Shown: positions 36,023 through 46,334 of the stretch, one piece after another
Layout: every line of letters begins with the position of its first letter
How positions within the stretch are numbered: position 1 is the first letter of the stretch
Source: Bacillota bacterium
GTDB lineage: Bacteria; Bacillota; Clostridia; Acetivibrionales; JAEZXR01
DNA length: 64,000 nt
Direction: 5' to 3'
NCBI GenBank assembly: GCA_023419605.1
Contig: JAEZXR010000125.1
Span: forward strand, 1-64,000
Translations under genes and position numbers: made by a program
The notes under the pieces: generated by a model
Databases searched by the model: none
Told to the model about the DNA's origin: nothing
What the model saw: the letters and a program-made list of their open reading frames with translations, nothing else

Positions 36023-39000
36023 ATGAACTTTGAAGAAATTATGGCATTTAATTCGCCATACAATCAACGTAATATAAATAGCTTAATTGAAAAAATACAA
36101 TCTAATAGCATTGTTCCGTATATAGGAGCTGGAATGTCTGTGTTGTTTGATAGTGCATATCCTTCATGGAGTGGTTTTCTAAATAGTACGTTTGAGCAAT
36201 ATATTACAGCTAATGAGAAAGCACATTATGAGTCTCTTAACTACGAAGAAAAAGCAGAATTTTTATATTCTGAAATTGGGAGAATCACTTTTACAGATCA
36301 TTTAAAGGATACTTTTGGTGAGAAATATTTAGATCGAGAGGCTATCGATTTCCTTAATAAATCAGTATATATTTTACCGGTAATATTTGAAAACGGCTTG
36401 TTGATAACAACCAATTATGATAGGGTTATTGAAAAAATATATGGATTACATGAAAAAGTTTTAACGGTTGCACATCCCGGACATTATGAAGCACTTAATC
36501 GTGCACTTAGGGATGGAGCCTTATTGTTATTTAAAATTCATGGCGATATAGCAGAACCTGAAACATCAATTATATTATCAAAAGAACAGTATGAAACTGC
36601 ATATGCAAATCCAAGCTTGATTCAAGCTTTAAGACAAGCTTATACAAGCAAGGAGATGTTGTTCTTGGGATGCAGTATGACAAAAGATAGACCAATTGAA
36701 TTACTATGTGAAATTTCCACTGCAGGGATGAGGAACTATGCCATTATTCCTTGTAAAGCAGAGGCTGTAAGGGCTAGAAGATTAGAATTGGAAAGTGATT
36801 ATTTTACACAAGCAATAATATATCCAGATGGAAGGCACGAGTGTCTTAGGGTTTTATTAGAGCATATTGCTTGCACAGTAAAACCACAAATGTATCAAAG
36901 AGCGATGGAAAAATTCTCTGACAAGAAATCAGTAGCTGCAAGTATAGATTTAACAGAGGAATGGTTTGTTACTCAAAATAGAGTACAAATCAAGAATTTG
37001 GGAGACCGTTATTTACCTGATTTGAATGTAGAATTGAACATAAAAAATGTATTTGATGCGTTAGCTAGAAATGAGAGTTTTTATAGACTTTTAATTGAGA
37101 AAACCGATAAAGTTCTTATTGGATTGAAGGATTTGCAACTTGACAGACTTAATGAGAATACAAGGAAAATATACGATTATATTAAGGAATTCAAAGTGGA
37201 GTCAGTTGAACCTCTTCAAATAGAAGATATTCTTAATGAAGCAGATGCCATTCTCCGTGTTATTGACAATGAAATTAGTGATAATTATAAAAAAATCCAT
37301 GACAAATCTTCTAAAAACAATGAAGCATTGCAAAATGATATATACAAGTTGAATAAAGTTCATAACATGCTGTATGAGTACACAAGTTATCTGAGTTCAA
37401 GCGAAATAAGTGCTGTCAATAACCCTTACATTTTATTATATGGCGAGGGTGGCATTGGAAAATCACATATTATTGCTGACACAATAATGAAAAGAAATTC
37501 TGACGGAAAAAGATCGTTGCTGTTCTTAGGTCAGCATTTCAAAGAAAATAATAATCCATTTACAGATATCTTAAAAATGCTAGAGATTAAATGTTCTTCA
37601 GAACAGCTTTTAGGCGAATTAAATCAAATGGCTGAAGAAAATAAAACTCGAATTATTGTATTTATTGATGCACTCAACGAGGGAAGTGGTAAAAAAATAT
37701 GGAAAGATTATTTAGCCGGAATTGTTGAAAAATTCAAGATATTTCCTTGGCTTGGATTAGTAGTGTCAATTAGATCAGAGTATGTAGAACCTCTATTTGC
37801 TGATAACAGAAGTTTATATAATGAATTTGTAAAAGTAAATCACCAGGGCTTCTCAACAATGGAATATGACGCAATAAGAAAGTATTTCGAGTTTTATAAT
37901 ATTCAGTTCGCTGACATACCTTTTGCTGAGCAAGAGTTCAGAAATCCTTTGTTCTTAAGATTGTTATGCGAGGGTTACAAAAACAAAAGAATAGACTTAT
38001 CCAGTATTAGTTTTACAGATGTATATAAAAATTACTTGCTATCAATAAATTTGCGGATTTCAGAAATTTGTGAGTATAGTAGACACGTCAATATAGTAGA
38101 AAAAGTTATCAATGAAATGGTCTTGTACAAACATAATGCCGGGTTAGGTAATAATCTTATACCTTTGAGTAGTGCTATTGAAATAATAATTGATATAGAA
38201 CGAAGATATAGCATCAAAAAATCTTTGCTTGATGAATTGCTTTCAAATGGTGTGCTTACCCAAAATACAAACTATAATAATGAAGAATGTATCTATGTTA
38301 CTTATGAAAAGCTAGACGATTATTTATATGCAAAATTATTGACTGATGAACTTGATGACATTGGGGTTGAACAGTTTCGTTCAAAATATCAAGGGCTACG
38401 GGGATATGGTGATATTCTTGAAGCTTTAGCTATTGCTATGTCTGAGAATGCCAAGTATGAGTTGTTCGAGATATTTGAAGAAGAAAAACGTAATTCGAAT
38501 ATAATAAGTAGTTTTTGCAATTCATTAAAATGGAGAAAGCCTGATACAATATCTCAGACAACAATTGAATATATTAATAAAATAGTTTTAAGATCCCGAA
38601 TTGGCTTTGAACGATTATTTGATGTGCTTGTGCTAATTTCCTCAAAAGTGGGGCATAGTTTAAATGCAGAGCATACAGTTGAGTACATTCTGAGCTTTCC
38701 GATGCCGGATCGTGATGCAACATTTATTCCACTATTTGATACTCTCTATTATGAAGAAGGATCATCAATCAATAGATTGTTAGATTGGTGTTTTTCAAAA
38801 AACACTAAGGATAATGCTTTGGAAGGTACAGTTAGACTAGCAGCTATTATGTTAGCAACATTCTTAATATCATCAAATAATAATTTAAGGGATAAAACAA
38901 CTAAAGCACTTGTTAACATGTTGAGCGGAAGAATTGACATATTGATTTCAGTATTAGAGAAATACAAAGATGTAGATGATCCATATGTAATTGAACGTTT

Positions 39001-40579
39001 ATATGCTGTGGCATTTGGTTGCATTGTATCTGAACAAAAAAGCGATAAAATAGAGGCTTTAGCGATATATACATATGATACGTTTTTTAAAAACAAATAT
39101 TTTTATCCAAACATGCTCGTGCGTGATTATGTCATAAGCATTATTGAGTATGCAAAATCTAATGTTTCTAGTAGCACACTATCAACTTTAGATGTGCAAC
39201 CACCATATAAATCAGAAATGCCTGAAGTACCTACAGATAATGAAATTAAAAAATATAAGTTTGACTACAATGCGCCAGATTTTCAAGATTATTATTGGAG
39301 TCAGAATGCTATTCTCAGTTCTATGAAAGTTGAATATGATCGTAGTGGCGCACCTGGAGGTTATGGCGATTTCGGCAGATATACATTTCAATCGTATTTT
39401 TCAAATTGGAATGGTTTGAACTATAATGACCTAAAAAATATTGCGATTAAAAAGATATTCGATATGGGGTATGATGTTGAAAAACATGGTGAATATGATC
39501 GCAGAATTGATAGTTCACGCCACAGAAATGACTCGAAAGAGAGAATTGGTAAGAAATATCAATGGATTGCATTGTATGAACTAGCAGCACAAGTCGCGGA
39601 TTCTTTTAAAATGGAAGTTCATACAGGATGTTATGGTGAAAAAGCAGAAGTATATTGTGCGGGTTCTTATGAGCCGAATTTGAGAAATATTGACCCTACA
39701 GCACTATTAGTTCCAGATAATGGTGACAAACAAAAGAAAATTCATCAACAATTATATACACTTTCCTCTATGACTCATAATGAGTGGCTAAGGAATTTTG
39801 ATGATTTGCCTGATTTTAATGATATGGTCAATTTGACATGTCAAGATATCAATTATATTTTATTAAATGGTTGGTATATATGGACAGAAGAAAAAGACTT
39901 GGGTGATAAACAATACCAAAACCCTCAAAAGGATATGTGGATTCAGATAAATTGCTATATTGTAAAAAATGAATCATATGATGAGACAATAAATTACTTA
40001 AGAGATAAGGATTTTATTGGAAGGTGGTTGTCAGAACCAAATGATAATTATCACCTTTATAATAAAGAATACTATTGGTCGGATGCATATCGATTTTACA
40101 TGAATCCATACTATTGCGGTGATGATTGGACAGAAATAGAAAAGTACGGAAAGGCAGAAGGAAAGAACTTGAAGGTTTTACTGCCATCAAGCAAATACAT
40201 GACAGAAAGAAAAGGTGATTTGGCAAATGACGGAAGTTCAGCTTCGTGGTACAAGCCTTGCATGGATCTATTTGAATCACTTAATATGAGATATGGTAAA
40301 GAAAACTCTGTTTTGTATGGCTCAAATGGAGAAATTATTTGCTTTGATAGCAGTGAATTGTTAAATGAAGATATTGGATTCTTCATTGATAAAGAGTTGT
40401 TTTTTAAATATCTCGAAGAGCATAACTTCAAAGCTTTTTGGACTATATTGGCTGAAAAAAGGATTATCACTGGAGGATTTAATAATGAGGAGAGATATAG
40501 ACAGCCACGAATATCAGGATTATTTACTGTGGATAAAAATAACAAAATGATAGGAAACGCAAATTTATTTGAAGACTAA
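36023..40579 (+). CDS. SIR2-STAND NTPase, Avs5-like antiphage protein
   Basis: A 1518-residue protein with three parts. Residues about 15-290 form a SIR2-like NADase domain: VPYIGAGMSVL (about 31), LITTNYDRVIE (about 128), LLLFKIHGD (about 166) and LFLGCSMTKD. Residues about 465-700 are a STAND-type P-loop NTPase: YGEGGIGKSHI (about 473) and IIVFIDALNEG (about 541). The rest is a large helical and mixed sensor-like region with GGYGDFGRYTFQSYF and ERIGKKYQWIALYELAA. The layout matches NAD-depleting STAND proteins (AVAST type 5 design), which detect a phage protein and starve the cell of NAD. The exact subtype and the target are unknown. GGAGG precedes the ATG. Coding is strongly AT-rich. Confidence 0.85.
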   Translation: MNFEEIMAFNSPYNQRNINSLIEKIQSNSIVPYIGAGMSVLFDSAYPSWSGFLNSTFEQYITANEKAHYESLNYEEKAEFLYSEIGRITFTDHLKDTFGEKYLDREAIDFLNKSVYILPVIFENGLLITTNYDRVIEKIYGLHEKVLTVAHPGHYEALNRALRDGALLLFKIHGDIAEPETSIILSKEQYETAYANPSLIQALRQAYTSKEMLFLGCSMTKDRPIELLCEISTAGMRNYAIIPCKAEAVRARRLELESDYFTQAIIYPDGRHECLRVLLEHIACTVKPQMYQRAMEKFSDKKSVAASIDLTEEWFVTQNRVQIKNLGDRYLPDLNVELNIKNVFDALARNESFYRLLIEKTDKVLIGLKDLQLDRLNENTRKIYDYIKEFKVESVEPLQIEDILNEADAILRVIDNEISDNYKKIHDKSSKNNEALQNDIYKLNKVHNMLYEYTSYLSSSEISAVNNPYILLYGEGGIGKSHIIADTIMKRNSDGKRSLLFLGQHFKENNNPFTDILKMLEIKCSSEQLLGELNQMAEENKTRIIVFIDALNEGSGKKIWKDYLAGIVEKFKIFPWLGLVVSIRSEYVEPLFADNRSLYNEFVKVNHQGFSTMEYDAIRKYFEFYNIQFADIPFAEQEFRNPLFLRLLCEGYKNKRIDLSSISFTDVYKNYLLSINLRISEICEYSRHVNIVEKVINEMVLYKHNAGLGNNLIPLSSAIEIIIDIERRYSIKKSLLDELLSNGVLTQNTNYNNEECIYVTYEKLDDYLYAKLLTDELDDIGVEQFRSKYQGLRGYGDILEALAIAMSENAKYELFEIFEEEKRNSNIISSFCNSLKWRKPDTISQTTIEYINKIVLRSRIGFERLFDVLVLISSKVGHSLNAEHTVEYILSFPMPDRDATFIPLFDTLYYEEGSSINRLLDWCFSKNTKDNALEGTVRLAAIMLATFLISSNNNLRDKTTKALVNMLSGRIDILISVLEKYKDVDDPYVIERLYAVAFGCIVSEQKSDKIEALAIYTYDTFFKNKYFYPNMLVRDYVISIIEYAKSNVSSSTLSTLDVQPPYKSEMPEVPTDNEIKKYKFDYNAPDFQDYYWSQNAILSSMKVEYDRSGAPGGYGDFGRYTFQSYFSNWNGLNYNDLKNIAIKKIFDMGYDVEKHGEYDRRIDSSRHRNDSKERIGKKYQWIALYELAAQVADSFKMEVHTGCYGEKAEVYCAGSYEPNLRNIDPTALLVPDNGDKQKKIHQQLYTLSSMTHNEWLRNFDDLPDFNDMVNLTCQDINYILLNGWYIWTEEKDLGDKQYQNPQKDMWIQINCYIVKNESYDETINYLRDKDFIGRWLSEPNDNYHLYNKEYYWSDAYRFYMNPYYCGDDWTEIEKYGKAEGKNLKVLLPSSKYMTERKGDLANDGSSASWYKPCMDLFESLNMRYGKENSVLYGSNGEIICFDSSELLNEDIGFFIDKELFFKYLEEHNFKAFWTILAEKRIITGGFNNEERYRQPRISGLFTVDKNNKMIGNANLFED

Positions 40580-40585
40580 TTTTAA

Positions 40586-40645
40586 TTTCAAATAATTGTG
40601 CCGAATAAAGCTTTCAAGTAAGGCACGATTATTTGAAAGTTTTAT
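40586..40645. terminator. long hairpin after the SIR2-STAND gene
   Basis: TTTCAAATAATTGTGCC (40586-40602) pairs with GGCACGATTATTTGAAA (40622-40638), one T-G wobble, followed by GTTTTATT. The loop holds CGAATAAAGCTTTCAAG, which also occurs in near form at 30239-30255 (CGAATAAAGCCTTCAAG). Confidence 0.7.
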
Positions 40646-40784
40646 TGCGCACAATTTTTACTAAATGGTAAGATTGTAGCAGCTCTACAGGGTGCCGAAC
40701 AGAAATGATGACTTTTTAATCTTAGAGAGTGGAGGTCAGATTTCTAAAAAGCGGATCGTAGTAATACGTTTTTGAGAAAAGTAA

Positions 40785-40889
40785 CCCTCCGCCAAGGCAT
40801 TTCCCTGCTCCCCCGGCATTTTTTTTGCCCACTCAAGGCACGTGGAAGTAGTGGTAATGATGGCGTATTGTGGTCAAGATAAAGAATAA
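40785..40889 (+). repeat. attachment-site-like repeat, copy 2
   Basis: CGCCAAGGCATTTCCCTG is followed by a frame GIFFAHSRHVEVVVMM ending in TAA at 40887-40889. It aligns with copy 1 (GIFFDRSRHVEAAVLL). With copy 1 it brackets recombinase D, Hachiman and SIR2-STAND, so it may be the right end of that element. 40646-40784 shows no gene. Confidence 0.55.
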
Positions 40890-41010
40890 AGGGTGAATGG
40901 CCACAAGATGTTGTGGTTTGTGAAGGAAAATTAAGCGAATTTTGACCTCGTTTTTTTGCGGCTTTTCATAGTTGACACCCAAAAACACAAATTTCATAGA
41001 GGAAAACCCA

Positions 41011-41041
41011 AAGGCATCGGAATGCAAAATTCCGGTGCCTT
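41011..41041 (+). terminator. terminator hairpin directly before a group II intron end
   Basis: AAGGCATCGGAAT (41011-41023) pairs with ATTCCGGTGCCTT (41029-41041) over GCAAA, with one T-G wobble, then TGTTT. The intron fragment begins 5 bases after the stem. 40890-41010 holds no gene. Confidence 0.7.
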
Positions 41042-41046
41042 TGTTT

Positions 41047-41270
41047 GTGCGCGCGGCATGCGCGTGACCTAGACGGTGAAAGTCCGTTGCGGGAGTTGAT
41101 AGCATCAATCGCTAGCTGAAGGCAAGGGTGTCCATCGTGAGGTGGAATCTGAAGGAAGCCGGAGGCAAAATACCGGACTGACGAACAAAAACTGCATATG
41201 AGGCATATGTAAACCGGACGAGTTTGCATACCAAAGCAAAGCCAATGCCATCCGAGGCTTATGGTGTAAA
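41047..41270 (+). mobile_element. 5' fragment of a group II intron
   Basis: The piece begins GTGCGCGCGGCATGCGCGTG and continues with the domain I run GACCTAGACGGTGAAAGTCC, then AGCTGAAGGCAAGGGTGTCC and GCATATGAGGCATATG. This is the typical 5' end and domain I of bacterial group II introns, here in the class that inserts after terminator hairpins (class C). It breaks off near 41270 and runs into a recombinase fragment. No reverse transcriptase follows on this strand. Confidence 0.7.
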
Positions 41271-41274
41271 TGCA

Positions 41275-41455
41275 GCAGGTATATGGGAGGAATGGGATAG
41301 TACCGCAATATTTGATAAAGGGCAACCATAAAGCCATTATCCCAGAAGAGTTTTTTCAAAATGTGCAGAAAGAGAAAGCCAAAAGAAGCAATATTTCATG
41401 CTGTGTAGATGCTGTAAAAAGGAAATACAATGCCAAGTACGCATTATTCAATGTC
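41275..41455 (+). pseudogene. internal fragment of a serine recombinase
   Basis: About 60 codons read GIVPQYLIKGNHKAIIPEEF and then FQNVQKEKAKRSN, with KYNAKYALFNV at the end. Recombinase C has nearly the same order (GIVPQYYIQDNHEAIIPKEL, then KYSSKYALSDI). Both ends of the gene are missing. It shows that another element once stood here. Confidence 0.65.
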
Positions 41456-41579
41456 TCAATGGCTTTTTTGTTTATTTTTTGTTTATAGCTGTCATGTAAA
41501 ATAGAAACATATGTCGAAAAATGAAAAAAAGAGAAGGAAAAAGATTTTTTCGAAAACAGCAGAAAGAGGAGGAGTTTAT

Positions 41580-44500
41580 ATGAGAAAGCACACTTTTTTT
41601 CGACGCATATTGGCGACGGTATTGTCCGCCGGCATGGTGCTGGGCAGTGCTCCAGCCACAGCGGCAGCCGGCAACTCCAGTTGGCAGCAGGTGGCCAATG
41701 ATGTTATGAGCAGCGGGGCACAAGCCACCTCCCTGTTTGTGGCAAACGAGACACCCTATGTATCAGCCGCCAGTGGCAGCAATGTTAAGGTTTGGAAGGT
41801 AAATGGCTCAAGTTGGACGCAATTGTTGGACCAGGCCACCACCGCAACCTACACCTCCCTGTCTATAAGTGAAACTGGCCGGCCTTATGTGGCATACAGC
41901 GACCCTGCAACAGCAGGGCACACGAAGGTGCAGAGATATAATACATCTTGGACTTCATTGGACGCCCCTGCCCCCGCAAATGATCCGGCAAACCTCAGAG
42001 CGTCATACATCTCCCTGGCAATAGATGAAACTGGCACGCCCTATGTGGCAGCTAATCAAAATAGCATGTCCGGTCGTGTTTCCGTAACAAAATATACCGG
42101 CTCCGCATGGGCGTATGTGGGCAGTAAATCTATTGCGGGAGAACAAGCCTATTCCGCATCTCTGGATATCCACCAGGGCACTCCCTATGTAGCCTACTGT
42201 GTCAATGACTCTTTTGCCTATGGCGCCTATGTGACTATGAAGAGATACAACGGCACTCAGTGGGATACAGTGGGTAATAACGCTCAAATCTCAACCAAAT
42301 CGGGATATGTGTCTGGTGCGTATGTTTCGATGAAGATTTCAGACAACGGTACGCCCTATGTGGCCTATGCGGATCCAGGCACCGGCAATCGCCTTACGGT
42401 GAAGAAGCTGAGCGCGGGGGACTGGGTAACCGTAGGCAGCGGTTACCTCACCGCCGGAGAAGCGTCATACATATCCCTGTATGTGGAAGGTGAAACGCCC
42501 TATGTGGCATTTAAGGATGGCATCGCAACCTCAAATGCCGGCGTTACGGTGAAAGAATTTAATACGCAAAGCAACAGCTGGGTAACCCTGGGTAATTCGC
42601 AAATTACAGGAAGCAGCAATGCCAAAGGCATTTCCCTGTTTGTGGAGAGCGGCATACCCTATGTATCCTATTCCACTAATTCTGCTGTTAAAGTGATGAA
42701 ATATGCAGAAGTGCCAAAGCAACCGGTCACCATCTCTCCCGGCACCACCTCTGTCATCTATGCCGGAACGCCCATTAACCTTTCCTCAGTAACCGGCTTG
42801 TTTACGGTGGACAGCGGTGCGGGAGTGAGAACCTATTCCCTTGAAGCCTCAGTCCCCGTGAGCGATGAGGACGGCGTGGGGCAAATAAACAACGGCACTT
42901 CCCTCAGCGTTACCAAGGCGGGTGTATTCAAAATCGGTCTTGCGACGGCGGAATCACCAACCCATACGGCAGGCAGCAAGGCAATCGCCACCCTGACTGT
43001 ACAGAAGGGAACGCAGAACGCCCCAAGCGGCCTTGGCGTAGGGTATGCCTCCTCCTCCAGTGCAAGCGACGGGAAAATCATCGGGCTAACAAGCGGTATT
43101 GAATATGAGTACAAGCTGGCCGGCGGGTCCTCCTATACCAAAGTGACCGCCAATGCAAGCGGCGAAATTCCCAACCTGCCTGTGGGAGCCTATGTGGTGC
43201 GCTATCCCGAGACCCCTGTCTACAATGCAAGTGCTGACTCAACTGAAGTAACGGTGGGTGATGCCACTTCCCTGACCTACTCTGCCACAGTTAACCCCGC
43301 CAGCCACAATTTTACAGCGGCAACAGTGAACTATACTCAGCAGGCAGTGCAGCAATTTACCATCACCAACACCGGCACCGGCACCATTACCGGCCTGTCG
43401 GCTTCCCTTACCAATGCAGACTTTACCATCAGTTCGGCGCTGTCTGCGGCACAGCTGGCACCCAATGCAACAGCGACGGTCAGCGTGCGCCCGCAGACCG
43501 GTCTCGCAGCAGGAACACACACCGGTACGCTGACTATCACAGGAGCTGACGGTATTTCCCAGACGGTGGACTTGTCCTTCACGGTAAATAAGATACAGTC
43601 CTCCAACTCCCTCAAGAGCGGTTCCTCCTACGATTATGCATACAATGGTACTCCCTGGGAATTAATTCACTGGATTAATTATGGTCCCAGTAATGGCAGA
43701 CGAGTCTATACCCTTGAAAATGGAACCACCGGTCAGGGGTTCTTTAATGGCTCCCAGCTTACCTTTACCGGTCCGGGTACTTTTGTAGTAGGCATTGTAA
43801 CAGAAGAGACAGACATCTATGCGCAAACCCCCAAGATATTCTTCACCCTGAACATATTCAAGGGAACAATACCAGCCCCAACCATTGGCGCAGTGAATGC
43901 GGGCGCCGGCAGCAGCAACGGCAAAATAACGGGGCTGATAGCCAACAAAGAGTGTGAGTACAAAATTGCGGGCGCAAGCAGCTATACCTCAGCAACCACC
44001 AACGCTAACGGCCAGATCACCGGCCTTCCCGCAGGTACCTATGTGGTGCGCTATCCTGACAACGCCCTGCATGCTGCAAGCCCAGACTCGAATTCAGCGA
44101 CCATTGGAGAGGATGCCTTGACCTACTCCGCTACGGTTAACCCGGACACCCACACCTTTACAGCGGCAGCATATGGTTACGGTCTGCAGCAGGCGCAGGA
44201 GTTCACCATTACCAACACCGGAACCGGCACCATTACCAACCTGTCGGCTTCCCTTATCAAGGGTGAAGACTTTACCATCAGCACACCGCTGTCTGCGGCA
44301 CAGCTTGCGCCAAATGCAACGGCGACCGTCAGTGTACGGCCCAATTCCGGGCTTTCCGTAGGAACGCACACCGGTACGTTGTCCATCACAGGAGATAACA
44401 ATATTTCCATGACTGTATCTTTGACCTTTGAAGTAAATAAGGGGGAGCAGAGCCGTCCGGAGAGTTTCGGCGCTGAAAACGCAACCACCGGAAGCAGCGA

Positions 44501-46289
44501 CGGGAAAATCATCCATTTGATACCCGGAACCAAGTATGAGTACAGGCTCAGCACCGAGAACGAGTATAGCGAAGTGACCGCCGATGCAAATGGCGAAATC
44601 ACCGGCTTACCCGCGGGTGAATATCAGATTCGCTTTGCCGCAACCCACCTGTACAACGCAAGCCCAGATTCGGATGTCATAGAGATTGGGGAATCTGATC
44701 CGCAAAGCAGTGAAAACTCTATCATCGCCGTAACGGTTCCGGCGAACGCAGTCATCGACCAAGACGAGGATACCGTCACCGCCACGGTTGATAACAGTGT
44801 TACCGTCCTGACCATCAATGTTACGGTGAGTGCGGGTGCAAGCTGGGCGCTGTACAGCGACTCCGGATGCACGCATGAAATCAGCAAGACCATGAGCCTG
44901 AACGTGGGCTTAAACACCGCCTATATTAAGGTCACGGCACAGAACGGCACCGCATTGGTCTATACCCTCAACATTACCCGCCAGAGCGGCTCCGACGGTT
45001 CCAGTTCCGGCAGTTCCGGTTCTGGAGGGTCAAGTGGCGGTGCTTCCGTAATTGTCAACGGCGAATCCAAAACGGCTGGAACCGCACAGACCACTACTGA
45101 CTCGGACGGCAGAACCACCACCACAGTCACCGTGGATTCCGGCAGACTGGAGAGCATCCTCGCTTCTGAGAAGAGTGGTGCTACCGTTGTGATTCCTGTG
45201 GCAGGACACACTGATACGGCGGCAGGCGTTCTGACTGGCCAAATGGTCAAGATCATGGAGAATCAGGCCGCGACCCTTGTGATCAGAACAGATTCAGGCA
45301 CCTATACGCTGCCTGCCTCAGAAATTAATATCACAGCGGTATCCCAGCAGCTTGGTACAAACGTAGACCTAAAGGAGATTACGGTAGCCGTCAGCATCGC
45401 GGAGCCGTCCCGCCAGATGGCCAGTGTTGTGGAAAACGCCGCGAAGGACGGCGGCTTTACCCTCATGGCACCGTCCGTGGACTATACGGTCACCGGCAGC
45501 TACGGCGGGCGTACGGTAAACGTCAGCAGCTTTAATGCCTATGTGGAAAGGATGATTGCCATACCGGAAGGCATTGATCCTGCAAAGATTACTACTGGAG
45601 TTGTTGTGGAGCCGAATGGAACTATCTATCATGTTCCTACTCAGGTTACAGTAATTGACGGTAGATACTACGCAGTCATCAACAGTCTGACAAACAGCAC
45701 CTATTCCGTCATCTGGAACCCTATTGAGTTTACTGACATGAACAATCATTGGGCAAAGGCTTCGGTTAATAACATGGGCTCCAGAAAGGTGGTTTCCGGG
45801 ATTGGAACCGGCCAATATGAACCTGACAGAAACATGACACGCGCAGAGTTTGCCGCCGTCATGGTTCGGGCGCTGGGGCTTGCTCCTGGTAAAGGAATCA
45901 GCGGCTTTGGTGACGTTGCCTCTACCGAGTGGTACTGCGGATATATTAAAACAGCCGCAGCCTATGGTATAGTAAAGGGCTATTCCGATGCGGAATTCGG
46001 ACCTAACGACACAATTACCCGTGAGCAGGCTATGACGATGATTGCGCGGGCAATGAAGATTACCGGGCTTAATGCCGGACTGGCGTCGGGTGAAGGCGGT
46101 AAGCTAATTGAAGCGTATAGCGACAGGGCGGCAGTGTCTGCTTTTGCGAATGACAGCATAGCCGAGTGCATTAAAACAGGTGTGGTATATGGTAGAGGAA
46201 ACAACACGCTTGCGCCAAAGGCTTATGTGACACGTGCCGAGGTCGCCGCAATGGTGGAGAGGCTGTTGCAAAAATCTAAGCTGATCTAA
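41580..46289 (+). CDS. secreted S-layer-anchored protein with propeller-like repeats, ASH-like domains and three SLH domains
   Basis: A 1569-residue cell-wall protein. It has a signal peptide (residues 1-31: MRKHTFFRRILATVLSAGMV, then cleavage after ATAAA). Residues about 40-375 hold seven units with the core [GE]xPYV[AS], each about 45-50 long, as in a seven-bladed beta propeller. Then come two copies of a beta-sandwich with TFTITNTGTGTITxLSASL-type cores (about 575-680 and 865-960), each preceded by a SDGKI-type repeat and followed by a cadherin-like domain (about 1040-1140). After a Ser/Gly linker (about 1140-1155) follow mixed domains and three SLH domains (about 1381-1569), the wall anchor. 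AGGAGGAG precedes the ATG at 41580; the longer frame from 41511 has no such site. The cargo role is unknown, perhaps adhesion or carbohydrate binding. Confidence 0.9.
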   Translation: MRKHTFFRRILATVLSAGMVLGSAPATAAAGNSSWQQVANDVMSSGAQATSLFVANETPYVSAASGSNVKVWKVNGSSWTQLLDQATTATYTSLSISETGRPYVAYSDPATAGHTKVQRYNTSWTSLDAPAPANDPANLRASYISLAIDETGTPYVAANQNSMSGRVSVTKYTGSAWAYVGSKSIAGEQAYSASLDIHQGTPYVAYCVNDSFAYGAYVTMKRYNGTQWDTVGNNAQISTKSGYVSGAYVSMKISDNGTPYVAYADPGTGNRLTVKKLSAGDWVTVGSGYLTAGEASYISLYVEGETPYVAFKDGIATSNAGVTVKEFNTQSNSWVTLGNSQITGSSNAKGISLFVESGIPYVSYSTNSAVKVMKYAEVPKQPVTISPGTTSVIYAGTPINLSSVTGLFTVDSGAGVRTYSLEASVPVSDEDGVGQINNGTSLSVTKAGVFKIGLATAESPTHTAGSKAIATLTVQKGTQNAPSGLGVGYASSSSASDGKIIGLTSGIEYEYKLAGGSSYTKVTANASGEIPNLPVGAYVVRYPETPVYNASADSTEVTVGDATSLTYSATVNPASHNFTAATVNYTQQAVQQFTITNTGTGTITGLSASLTNADFTISSALSAAQLAPNATATVSVRPQTGLAAGTHTGTLTITGADGISQTVDLSFTVNKIQSSNSLKSGSSYDYAYNGTPWELIHWINYGPSNGRRVYTLENGTTGQGFFNGSQLTFTGPGTFVVGIVTEETDIYAQTPKIFFTLNIFKGTIPAPTIGAVNAGAGSSNGKITGLIANKECEYKIAGASSYTSATTNANGQITGLPAGTYVVRYPDNALHAASPDSNSATIGEDALTYSATVNPDTHTFTAAAYGYGLQQAQEFTITNTGTGTITNLSASLIKGEDFTISTPLSAAQLAPNATATVSVRPNSGLSVGTHTGTLSITGDNNISMTVSLTFEVNKGEQSRPESFGAENATTGSSDGKIIHLIPGTKYEYRLSTENEYSEVTADANGEITGLPAGEYQIRFAATHLYNASPDSDVIEIGESDPQSSENSIIAVTVPANAVIDQDEDTVTATVDNSVTVLTINVTVSAGASWALYSDSGCTHEISKTMSLNVGLNTAYIKVTAQNGTALVYTLNITRQSGSDGSSSGSSGSGGSSGGASVIVNGESKTAGTAQTTTDSDGRTTTTVTVDSGRLESILASEKSGATVVIPVAGHTDTAAGVLTGQMVKIMENQAATLVIRTDSGTYTLPASEINITAVSQQLGTNVDLKEITVAVSIAEPSRQMASVVENAAKDGGFTLMAPSVDYTVTGSYGGRTVNVSSFNAYVERMIAIPEGIDPAKITTGVVVEPNGTIYHVPTQVTVIDGRYYAVINSLTNSTYSVIWNPIEFTDMNNHWAKASVNNMGSRKVVSGIGTGQYEPDRNMTRAEFAAVMVRALGLAPGKGISGFGDVASTEWYCGYIKTAAAYGIVKGYSDAEFGPNDTITREQAMTMIARAMKITGLNAGLASGEGGKLIEAYSDRAAVSAFANDSIAECIKTGVVYGRGNNTLAPKAYVTRAEVAAMVERLLQKSKLI

Positions 46290-46334
46290 TCCATCAAAAT
46301 TTTTGTTACCCTCAGACAGCAAAATATTACCCAT

